Shown here: in pieces, positions 1-4,742 of the stretch
Numbering within the stretch: the first letter of the stretch is position 1
Layout: each line of letters opens with the position of its first letter
Assembly (NCBI GenBank): GCA_023136785.1
Contig: JAGLQP010000151.1
Coordinates: forward strand, 1 to 5,578
Direction of reading: 5' to 3'
Length of the DNA stretch: 5,578 nt
DNA from: Spirochaetales bacterium
Lineage (GTDB): Bacteria; Spirochaetota; Spirochaetia; SZUA-6; DRHE01
Made by a program: the position numbers and the translations under genes
The notes under the pieces: model-generated
Database searches by the model: none
The model's input: only the letters and a program-made list of their open reading frames with translations
Told to the model about the DNA's origin: nothing

Positions 1-518
1 ATATCGAGGGACACGGTCTCGTGCTTGCCGTCCTTGGTCTTGGAAAGGAACTTGGCCAGCATACCAGACGGTACCTTTTCCGTGTTGACCGTGATGGTCT
101 GGGTTCCCCAGACGACGGGTACGTGCAGCTTGCTGCCATCGGGCATCTTCCCGTAGGGGTGTTCCCGAAAGTATTCACCGATCTTGTTGTAGTTGCTGAG
201 CTTGGAGGTGTCGATGGGCTGGATCAGCCCGGCGTCCTTGTACAGCAGCACCCGTCCGGAGTCGATGGAAACGATGTTGTACTCCGACGGTGTCGCCTTG
301 ACCTTGGTGAAGTGTTCCTCCACGGTGCCCGCGTAGGTGATCTTCACCTGGGCGTTGTACTTCTCCTCGAACGGCTTGACCCAGCTGTCCTCGGCGTAGC
401 CCTGGAAACAGATGATGCTGAGGGTGGGTTTGGCCGCCTCTCTTCCGCCCCCGGCCCACACGACAGCGGACAGTGCAAAAAAGAGCACCAGTAACAATAA
501 AGAACCTTTTTTGAGCAT
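1..518 (-). CDS. Secreted ABC-transporter solute-binding protein, polyamine/spermidine-type fold (N-terminal 172 aa, runs off window)
   Basis: Periplasmic solute-binding protein of an ABC importer; the C-terminal part lies beyond the left edge. Residues 1-22 form a classic signal peptide: Lys3-Lys4, a Leu/Val/Phe-rich core, then Val-Val-Trp-Ala, with a likely signal peptidase I cut after Ala22. No lipobox Cys is present; the first Cys is residue 37. The mature start Gly-Gly-Gly-Arg-Glu-Ala-Ala resembles spirochaete binding proteins. The body shows an opening beta strand (TLSIICFQGY), a helix with WVKPFEEKYNAQV, YNIVSIDSG, and WGTQTITVNTEKV at about 137-149, which matches the hinge-region pattern of PotD/PotF-like and related family-1 binding proteins. 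The ATG at 518 is fixed by the signal peptide and by an AAGGAGG Shine-Dalgarno 5 nt upstream (524-530). It has its own promoter (594-622). Ligand unknown: the fold suggests polyamine, but sugar and phosphonate binders share it, and the neighbouring isomerases favour a carbohydrate-like ligand. Confidence 0.85.
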   Translation of the reverse strand, partial: MLKKGSLLLLVLFFALSAVVWAGGGREAAKPTLSIICFQGYAEDSWVKPFEEKYNAQVKITYAGTVEEHFTKVKATPSEYNIVSIDSGRVLLYKDAGLIQPIDTSKLSNYNKIGEYFREHPYGKMPDGSKLHVPVVWGTQTITVNTEKVPSGMLAKFLSKTKDGKHETVSLD

Positions 519-536
519 GCGCTCCTCCTTTGTTCC

Positions 537-560
537 CCGGCTGACTCACTGATCAGCCGG
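537..560 (-). promoter_or_regulatory. Perfect 8-bp inverted repeat in the leader of the binding-protein gene
   Basis: Read on the minus strand, CCGGCTGA (560-553) and TCAGCCGG (544-537) are exact reverse complements separated by 8 nt. The hairpin would sit in the 5' untranslated RNA and end 6 nt before the AAGGAGG Shine-Dalgarno (530-524). There is no U-run after it, so it is not an intrinsic terminator of this transcript. It could be an mRNA-stabilising or translation-modulating hairpin, or a DNA operator just downstream of the transcription start. The repeat is seen directly; its role is inferred. Confidence 0.6.
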
Positions 561-593
561 CTTAGATTTGGATGGATAGGGTAACGAATTATG

Positions 594-622
594 ATTATAT
601 GACCTATTGGGAATCTTGTCAA
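594..622 (-). promoter_or_regulatory. Near-consensus sigma-70-type promoter for the binding-protein gene
   Basis: On the minus strand a perfect -35 box TTGACA (622-617) is followed by a 17-bp spacer and a perfect -10 box TATAAT (599-594). Transcription would start near 587, giving a leader of about 70 nt before the ATG at 518. The surrounding DNA is distinctly AT-rich compared with the coding regions, as expected for a promoter. Exact match of both boxes with the optimal spacing makes this the best-supported promoter in the window. It lets the binding protein be made at a higher level than the isomerase genes upstream. Confidence 0.8.
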
Positions 623-756
623 ATTGTTCTATCTGCGCTGTTTCCATCATCTTTTCTATCTAGTTATGTTAAAATTTTACTTAACTCATCTCCTTTCGTC
701 GACAGCTGGAGAATATAAAGAGAATAATATAACGAAATGAGGGTATAATTTTTCAT

Positions 757-2187
757 TTAGTCTATCGCCGCCAGGCGGATATCGAGCTGCTCGCAGAGCC
801 CGGAAAGGGCGCTGCCGTGCCTTCCGGAGATCACGATCCAGTGCTGGCTGACCCCGCTCTCTACGGATTGTCGAAAAAACTCCTTGACAGGCACATCGAG
901 AGCGCATATGAGGTGACAGTTCCCGTCCATCTTGGCCGGACCGGCAAGGGACTCCCCTTCAACAATGACCCATTTCAGCTTCTCCCCGTCCCACACCGAG
1001 TTCACCACGGTCACCGGTCCGCTTCGGTACTTAAAGAAGCTCACAGCTCCGCTGAAGCGATCCGAGTTCTCGTACTCCACATCGGGAACGATTTGTACCG
1101 GGGAGTCCGGGTCGGCATTAGCCGTATCGTGATAGCCGGCGTGGCCGAGAAGAAGAGCGTTGGCCCGGTAGTCCGTGCTGAAGGCCTCCGTGTAGAACGG
1201 GGATTGACCGCTGTACCGGCGCAGGACGTACATACACACCCCGGCGGCTACATCCGCCTCCATCGACACAACCGCCCCCGAATCGGACAGCCGGGGATTG
1301 GTGAGGCAGGGCCGGAGTCCGAAGCTTGCATGCATCTCTTCGATCACATCGTTCATGGCCAGAACCTGGATGCCTTCCTGCCCCATGATCCGCTCCATAG
1401 CCAGGGCATACTTGATGCCCTCGGTCAGGTTCCGCTCATCTACCCTGATCTTGTGCCCGTCAGCTTCGATCTCCCGGCGCATGCCCTCGATTTCACCCTG
1501 CGGGATTTCCTGAGCTGTGCTTCGAAAGCGCTCGAGCTCGAGATAGCGCAGCTCGACCCCGTAGCGGGCGCGCAGGTCGAACTCGTCCACGTAGGTGGTG
1601 GACATCTGATCGCAGGGAAAGGGCAAGACCCCGACGCGTAGACCTCTCAGGCTGCGGGAGATAGCCATGGCTCGGGTAGAGTTTTCGAGCTCCCTCCACA
1701 GGTCCTCATCCCCGGCGTGCCCCACGATGGAGCGGTAGCTGTAGCCCTCGCGGCGCAGCATTCCGGACAGTTGAAGCGTGCACACCGCCCCGCTTCCCTG
1801 GATCATGCTCTGAAAGGACACGAACTCCGGCAGCGACGCGGAGGGAGAGAAGGTCCACAGCAGCAGGGGCAGATCCTTCAAGCCCTCCAGGGCTGCCCGG
1901 ACGATCTGATCCTCGCACCACATCAACGGTGATAGCAGCAGTCCATCCACATCGGCCTGCCGGATCTTCCCAGCCGCCTGGCGGGCCTCCTCCACCGAGG
2001 ACAGAACCCCCGGATAGACCGGCTCCAGGAAATCCTGGAGCCGCTGGACCGCCTGGCGGGCAACCGCTTCCACCTCGGCGGTGGTGTCCCCCGAGGGGTC
2101 CTGCAGGCCCACCTCCCGGAACCAGCCGGAGGTCACGAAGAGAATGCCGATTTTCGGTTTGTGGATCGGTTCTGCTTTCAGTCCCAT
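757..2187 (-). CDS. L-fucose/L-arabinose isomerase superfamily protein (COG2407-like), 476 aa
   Basis: Predicted cytosolic, Mn-dependent aldose-ketose isomerase or a derived activity. The N-terminal half is a Rossmann-like domain (PKIGILFVTSGWF at 11-23; DGLLLSPLMWCEDQ at about 81-94; LQLSGMLRREGY at 138-149, a sugar-isomerase signature). The C-terminal half carries the active site. Aligned by eye to E. coli AraA, the catalytic set Glu306, Glu333, His350, His450 corresponds here to Glu283 or Glu284 (VIEEMH), Glu310 (SMEADV), His349 (LLGHAGY) and His449 (SQHWIV), so all four are present. The segment RLSDSGAVVSMEADV mirrors AraA RLMADGYGFGAEGDW. At 476 aa it is shorter than FucI (about 590) and near AraA (about 500). 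The ATG at 2187 has only a weak purine-rich stretch upstream (GGGGA), so translation may be modest or coupled. It lies 59 nt downstream of the xylose-isomerase-like gene in the same direction, probably co-transcribed. The sugar substrate cannot be assigned; it could also be a non-isomerase member of the superfamily. Confidence 0.85.
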   Translation of the reverse strand: MGLKAEPIHKPKIGILFVTSGWFREVGLQDPSGDTTAEVEAVARQAVQRLQDFLEPVYPGVLSSVEEARQAAGKIRQADVDGLLLSPLMWCEDQIVRAALEGLKDLPLLLWTFSPSASLPEFVSFQSMIQGSGAVCTLQLSGMLRREGYSYRSIVGHAGDEDLWRELENSTRAMAISRSLRGLRVGVLPFPCDQMSTTYVDEFDLRARYGVELRYLELERFRSTAQEIPQGEIEGMRREIEADGHKIRVDERNLTEGIKYALAMERIMGQEGIQVLAMNDVIEEMHASFGLRPCLTNPRLSDSGAVVSMEADVAAGVCMYVLRRYSGQSPFYTEAFSTDYRANALLLGHAGYHDTANADPDSPVQIVPDVEYENSDRFSGAVSFFKYRSGPVTVVNSVWDGEKLKWVIVEGESLAGPAKMDGNCHLICALDVPVKEFFRQSVESGVSQHWIVISGRHGSALSGLCEQLDIRLAAID

Positions 2188-2214
2188 ACGGTCGAATCCC
2201 CGGTCTCTTGAATC

Positions 2215-2228
2215 AGAGGCCAGCCTCT
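2215..2228 (-). repeat. Short inverted repeat between the two isomerase genes
   Basis: AGAGGC (2215-2220) and GCCTCT (2223-2228) are exact reverse complements with a 2-nt centre; as RNA this folds as a 5-bp stem with a 4-nt loop. It lies in the 59-nt gap between the xylose-isomerase-like and FucI-like genes. It is too short for a terminator and has no T-run. It might mark an mRNA-processing or stability element, or be chance. Confidence 0.35.
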
Positions 2229-2246
2229 CCTTGCGGTTTTGTTTCC

Positions 2247-3287
2247 TCAGATCTTGCCCATGATGGTCTTGATGATGAACAGCTCCAGATCTTCATAGTT
2301 GCGGCTCTTGCGATACTCTTCGAGCTTGGCCCGATCGAGGCTCTTCACCACCTCCAACAGCAGCAGGAAGATCTCGCGGCTGTGGGACAGATGATGGGTG
2401 GCTACCGAATCCTCCTGGGTGCGCAGGGCTTTGATGTCCAGCCCGACGAACTCGCCGTTGGATCCGAAGTCGGTGTCGTAAAGAACCAGAACCTGGTCGA
2501 AGGCCCGCTTGAGATTGATTACTCCGAAGATACGATCTTCGTCGAACTTCAGACCGTTCTGATCGTTGAGGTGTACGCTCCACAGCTTGTTGTGATACAG
2601 GGCGTAGCCCATCTCGATGGCTGGATCCAGACCGGCGAGGATGGCGTGGGCACTCTCGATCAGGATGCCGCAGCGATCAGGATCCACTGTTTTGTAGCAC
2701 AGGGCCAGGAAGTGGCCGGTCGTGGGCAGATAGGCGTGATCCATCGGTTCATTGGGCTTCATCTCCCCCAGAATCCGGATATTGGGATCGTATTCGAGCA
2801 TGGCGTTGACCGCCTGGACGAAGCGCTCCGAAGCCAGCACGTGGTCTTTGGACTCGTTCACATAGATGCCCTCCCGGGCAGGCCAGAGAACGATATTCTT
2901 CGTGCCGAGCACATTGGCAATATCGATCGCCTTCTCGCAGCGCTCTTTGGCGTACTGCCGAGCCTTCGGGTCGTTGGCGGTGAACCCGCCGTCCACGGTC
3001 ATGGGATGTTCCCACAGCCTGGGGGCGACAAACTCCGCCACCAGCCCTTCCCCGGAGATCATCTTCTTCATCTCCCCGGCTTCTTTGATCATCTGATCGG
3101 GGGGCACATCCACGCTGGGTACGGCGTCATCGTCATGAAACTGCACTCCGTCGAAGCCCATCTTCTTGTACATCTTCAGCTTCTCAAGCATGCCCACGGT
3201 TTTTCGAACCGAGGGGCCGAAGACATCGGCGCCCTCATGGATGTTCCACGGTCCGAAGGAAAACCGAAACTCAGCCTTTCCTGCCAT
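2247..3287 (-). CDS. Xylose-isomerase-like TIM-barrel sugar isomerase/epimerase, 346 aa
   Basis: Closest by eye to small (actinobacterial-type) class I xylose isomerases such as Streptomyces rubiginosus XylA, minus the C-terminal tail (346 versus 388 aa). Correspondences: FGPW (Trp14 for Trp16), Phe23 (Phe26), FHDDD (His51, Asp54 for His54, Asp57), Trp92 at the Phe94 position, DGGFTAND, Trp135 (Trp137), EMKPNEP (Glu175, Lys177 for Glu181, Lys183), ESAH (Glu211, His214 for Glu217, His220), KFDED (Asp249, Asp251 for Asp255, Asp257) and GLDIK (Asp284 for Asp287). One difference stands out: His239 in SVHLNDQNG occupies the position of Asp245, a metal ligand. Most likely a metal-dependent cytosolic isomerase or epimerase on a sugar related to, but perhaps not, xylose. 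The ATG at 3287 is chosen because GGAGG lies 6 nt upstream and the protein then begins like the family; the open frame extends to 3443 without a better start. First gene of the leftward unit. Confidence 0.88.
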   Translation of the reverse strand: MAGKAEFRFSFGPWNIHEGADVFGPSVRKTVGMLEKLKMYKKMGFDGVQFHDDDAVPSVDVPPDQMIKEAGEMKKMISGEGLVAEFVAPRLWEHPMTVDGGFTANDPKARQYAKERCEKAIDIANVLGTKNIVLWPAREGIYVNESKDHVLASERFVQAVNAMLEYDPNIRILGEMKPNEPMDHAYLPTTGHFLALCYKTVDPDRCGILIESAHAILAGLDPAIEMGYALYHNKLWSVHLNDQNGLKFDEDRIFGVINLKRAFDQVLVLYDTDFGSNGEFVGLDIKALRTQEDSVATHHLSHSREIFLLLLEVVKSLDRAKLEEYRKSRNYEDLELFIIKTIMGKI

Positions 3288-3293
3288 TGCTAT

Positions 3294-3298
3294 CCTCC
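3294..3298 (-). promoter_or_regulatory. Shine-Dalgarno GGAGG fixing the start of the xylose-isomerase-like gene
   Basis: On the minus strand TAGGAGG (3300-3294) is followed by 6 nt and the ATG at 3287. This is the best ribosome-binding site for the reading frame and rules out the longer in-frame start at 3443, whose extra 52 residues are Cys/Arg-rich and do not resemble the family. Confidence 0.85.
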
Positions 3299-3325
3299 TA
3301 CAGATATTATCTCCACACTCAGAAA

Positions 3326-3354
3326 TTGAAATCTCTCCAAAGCATCTGCATAAA
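3326..3354 (+). promoter_or_regulatory. Candidate promoter for the rightward URO-D/LmbE unit
   Basis: TTGAAA (3326-3331; five of six consensus bases) is followed by a 17-bp spacer and CATAAA (3349-3354; four of six), with TG directly before the -10 box. The start would fall near 3361, giving a leader of about 80 nt that opens with the 3360-3377 hairpin. Spacing is optimal but the -10 box is mediocre, so this is a candidate only. Confidence 0.4.
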
Positions 3355-3359
3355 CCCTG

Positions 3360-3377
3360 CTCCGGTCTTGGCCGGAG
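3360..3377. repeat. Inverted repeat in the divergent control region
   Basis: CTCCGG (3360-3365) and CCGGAG (3372-3377) are exact reverse complements separated by 6 nt. It lies at or just after the predicted start of the rightward transcript, so it could be a repressor operator or a 5'-end mRNA hairpin. Confidence 0.45.
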
Positions 3378-3384
3378 GTCCTCC
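3374..3384. repeat. 11-bp palindrome overlapping the previous inverted repeat
   Basis: GGAGG (3374-3378), a central T, and CCTCC (3380-3384) form a perfect odd palindrome. It shares its first bases with the right arm of the 3360-3377 repeat, so the two structures are mutually exclusive as hairpins but compatible as adjacent protein-binding half-sites. Confidence 0.4.
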
Positions 3385-3399
3385 ACGGCGGACGATCCC

Positions 3400-3428
3400 A
3401 CGGTATTGTCCAAACACCCCTTTGTCAA
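3400..3428 (-). promoter_or_regulatory. Candidate promoter for the leftward isomerase unit
   Basis: On the minus strand a perfect -35 box TTGACA (3428-3423) is followed by 17 bp and TACCGT (3405-3400), a poor -10 box with three of six consensus bases. A weak -10 behind a perfect -35 can indicate activator dependence. The start would be near 3393, facing the rightward promoter, so the two transcripts would overlap at their 5' ends. Confidence 0.35.
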
Positions 3429-3441
3429 TAGTATGGGGTCC

Positions 3442-4695
3442 ATGAACTCGAAAGAACGGCTGATGGCCGCCTGGAACGGAGAAGCTGTCGATCACATCCC
3501 CCTGACCTTCCAGTGCTTCGGCAATCCTGTGCCAACGGAGCTGCGTTGGAAGAGCGGCGGGCAGGAGGACGGCCGGGAGGTGCGCCGCTGGTATACGAAG
3601 CGCCTCGAGCACATCCACACCCTGCCCGTGCCCTGGACACTGGAAGACGAGTTTCAGCGGGTCCGGGCCTGGCTGTCCTTGGGCGTAGATGATCTGCTCG
3701 ACGTTTCGGTTCCCTGGAGCGTACATCCGGAGGTCCGATGGACCAACTCCCGCCGTGAGGCGGATGCAGCAAAACAGTATCCGGTCCTGGTCCGGGAATA
3801 CCAGACGCCGGCGGGAACTCTGCGTCACCAGGTGCACCAGACCGGAGAGGAGCTGGGTGAGGGATGGGTGATCCAGCCGAATCACGTGTCTTTAATGGAA
3901 GATTTCAATATTCCCCGGGGTGTGGAGCATGCGGTGAGCTCGCCTGAAGACGTGCCCTACATTCGTTACCTCTACGCTCCCCCGGACCGAGAAGCCTGGG
4001 ACTGGCTCGATCGGCGTATGAACTCAGTCGTGCCCTTCGCCCGGGAGCAGGGAGTGGCGGTGCAGGCCTGGGCGGCCTTCGGAATGGATGCGGTTGTCTG
4101 GCTGTGCGGTACCGAAGGAGCGATCCTCCTGGCCATGGATAACCCTTCAGCCTTTGCCGAGCTGATGGAGATCATCACCGAAACAGACCTGGCCCGGGTC
4201 GAGCTGGCTGCGCGGCATCCGGGAATCGACCTGATCGTAGAAAGGGGATGGTACTCCTCCACCGATTTTTGGTCCCCCGCCCTGTTCGATCAATTCCTCG
4301 TCGAACACGTAAGCCGCCTGGCCGATCTCTCCCATCGCTACGGGAAGAAGTTCTGCTACACCGTCACCACCGGGGTGGAGATTCTCGGTCCGCGGTTAGC
4401 CGATGCCGGAGTGGATGTCCTGTACTTCGTCGATCCCCTGCTTGACGGTATCTCTATGGAAAAGGCCAGAGACCTCCTCGGTTCCCGGATGTGCCTGGTG
4501 GGAGGAGCCAACGCCATCACCCTGTCTGCAAAGGATCCCAAGATGATCGAGGAGGAGGTACGCCGGGCCGTGGCAGCCCTCGGACCCTCCGGGCGTTTTA
4601 TCCTGCATCCCATCGATGCACTGTTCCCCGACACCCCCTGGGAGGGAGTGGAGATGTTGATCCAAACATGGCGGAAGTATCGCTCCGGCGGTTGA
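3442..4695 (+). CDS. Uroporphyrinogen-decarboxylase/corrinoid-methyltransferase superfamily protein (not HemE), 417 aa
   Basis: URO-D/MtaA superfamily TIM barrel, predicted cytosolic. The start MNSKERLMAAWNGEAVDHIP is typical of non-HemE members. Other family landmarks: EDFNIPRG at about 153-160, GVDVLYFVDPLLDGISMEKARDLLG (323-347) and VGGANAITL (353-361), equivalent to the D-x-L... G-N segment of methyltransferase members, and a C-terminal ILHPIDALFPDTPWEGV. The HemE N-terminal substrate motif (PVWxMRQAGR type) is absent, so porphyrin decarboxylation is unlikely. The zinc motif HxCG of MtaA/MtbA is replaced around FCYTVTTG (304-311), leaving Cys305, so methylcobamide chemistry is not assured either. 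I choose the ATG at 3442 by family fit; the ATG at 3433 is in frame, adds three residues, and neither has a good Shine-Dalgarno. First gene of the rightward unit, followed after 47 nt by the LmbE-like gene. Function unknown; context suggests sugar-derivative catabolism. Confidence 0.8.
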   Translation: MNSKERLMAAWNGEAVDHIPLTFQCFGNPVPTELRWKSGGQEDGREVRRWYTKRLEHIHTLPVPWTLEDEFQRVRAWLSLGVDDLLDVSVPWSVHPEVRWTNSRREADAAKQYPVLVREYQTPAGTLRHQVHQTGEELGEGWVIQPNHVSLMEDFNIPRGVEHAVSSPEDVPYIRYLYAPPDREAWDWLDRRMNSVVPFAREQGVAVQAWAAFGMDAVVWLCGTEGAILLAMDNPSAFAELMEIITETDLARVELAARHPGIDLIVERGWYSSTDFWSPALFDQFLVEHVSRLADLSHRYGKKFCYTVTTGVEILGPRLADAGVDVLYFVDPLLDGISMEKARDLLGSRMCLVGGANAITLSAKDPKMIEEEVRRAVAALGPSGRFILHPIDALFPDTPWEGVEMLIQTWRKYRSGG

Positions 4696-4706
4696 TACTA
4701 CCTAAC

Positions 4707-4730
4707 TCCGTTCATCCCGCTGGAAACGGA
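4707..4730 (+). repeat. Inverted repeat just before the LmbE-like ribosome binding site
   Basis: TCCGTT (4707-4712) and AACGGA (4725-4730) are exact reverse complements around a 12-nt loop. The stem ends one base before the AGGAG at 4732. It could modulate translation of the downstream gene or mark an mRNA processing site; no T-run follows, so it is not a terminator. Confidence 0.4.
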
Positions 4731-4731
4731 T

Positions 4732-4736
4732 AGGAG
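4732..4736 (+). promoter_or_regulatory. Shine-Dalgarno AGGAG that decides a CTG start
   Basis: AGGAG at 4732-4736 lies 6 nt before CTG at 4743, the ideal distance. An in-frame TAG at 4731-4733 sets the upstream limit, and no ATG, GTG or TTG occurs in frame between it and the HPDD motif. Confidence 0.75.
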
Positions 4737-4742
4737 AAGAAA

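Larger units (their letters stand above)
519..756. other. AT-rich intergenic region between the FucI-like gene and the binding-protein gene
   Basis: This 238-bp spacer contains the promoter at 594-622 and the leader hairpin at 537-560. The rest (about 623-756) is AT-rich with no convincing gene. An imperfectly placed inverted repeat, AAATGA (758-753) and TCATTT (740-735) with a 12-nt loop, begins in the stop codon of the upstream gene, but its stem is AT-only apart from one pair and no clean T-run follows. I therefore do not call a terminator, and readthrough from the isomerase genes into the binding-protein gene remains possible. Short open frames here (about 30 codons at 756-664) lack a ribosome binding site. 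Confidence 0.6.
3288..3441. promoter_or_regulatory. Divergent control region between the two transcription units
   Basis: This 154-bp gap separates the leftward xylose-isomerase-like gene from the rightward URO-D-like gene. It must hold the start signals for both units, unless either is read from further away. Candidate promoters on both strands and two nested inverted repeats lie between them (listed separately). The left half (3301-3357) is AT-richer, the right half GC-rich. No regulator gene is inside the window, so a trans-acting repressor or activator would be encoded elsewhere. Confidence 0.7.

Noticed and set aside
664..756. 30-codon minus-strand frame beginning right after the FucI-like stop codon (MKNYTLISLYYS...)
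   Set aside because: Although the TAA-ATG junction could allow coupling, there is no Shine-Dalgarno and the composition simply mirrors the AT-rich spacer.
735..758. Possible terminator after the FucI-like gene (AAATGA / TCATTT)
   Set aside because: The stem is six mostly A-T pairs with a 12-nt loop and is not followed by a continuous T-run, so it would be too weak for intrinsic termination.
817..1641. Plus-strand open frame of 274 codons antisense to the FucI-like gene
   Set aside because: Same reasoning: low-complexity composition, no ribosome binding site, and the opposite strand has conserved active-site residues.
3305..3310. TATTAT / GATAAT-like -10 boxes close to the xylose-isomerase-like start
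   Set aside because: No acceptable -35 box at 16-18 bp on either strand, and on the minus strand the transcript would start inside the ribosome binding site.
1929..3329. Long plus-strand open frame (466 codons) antisense to both isomerase genes
   Set aside because: The opposite strand encodes proteins with complete catalytic motifs and good family matches. The antisense frame is Pro/Gly/Arg/His-biased, has no Shine-Dalgarno, and matches no family I recognise; it is a by-product of GC-rich codon use.
3288..3443. Longer N-terminus for the xylose-isomerase-like protein starting at 3443
   Set aside because: The added 52 residues do not resemble the family, and a GGAGG lies 6 nt before the internal ATG at 3287, which gives the expected N-terminus.
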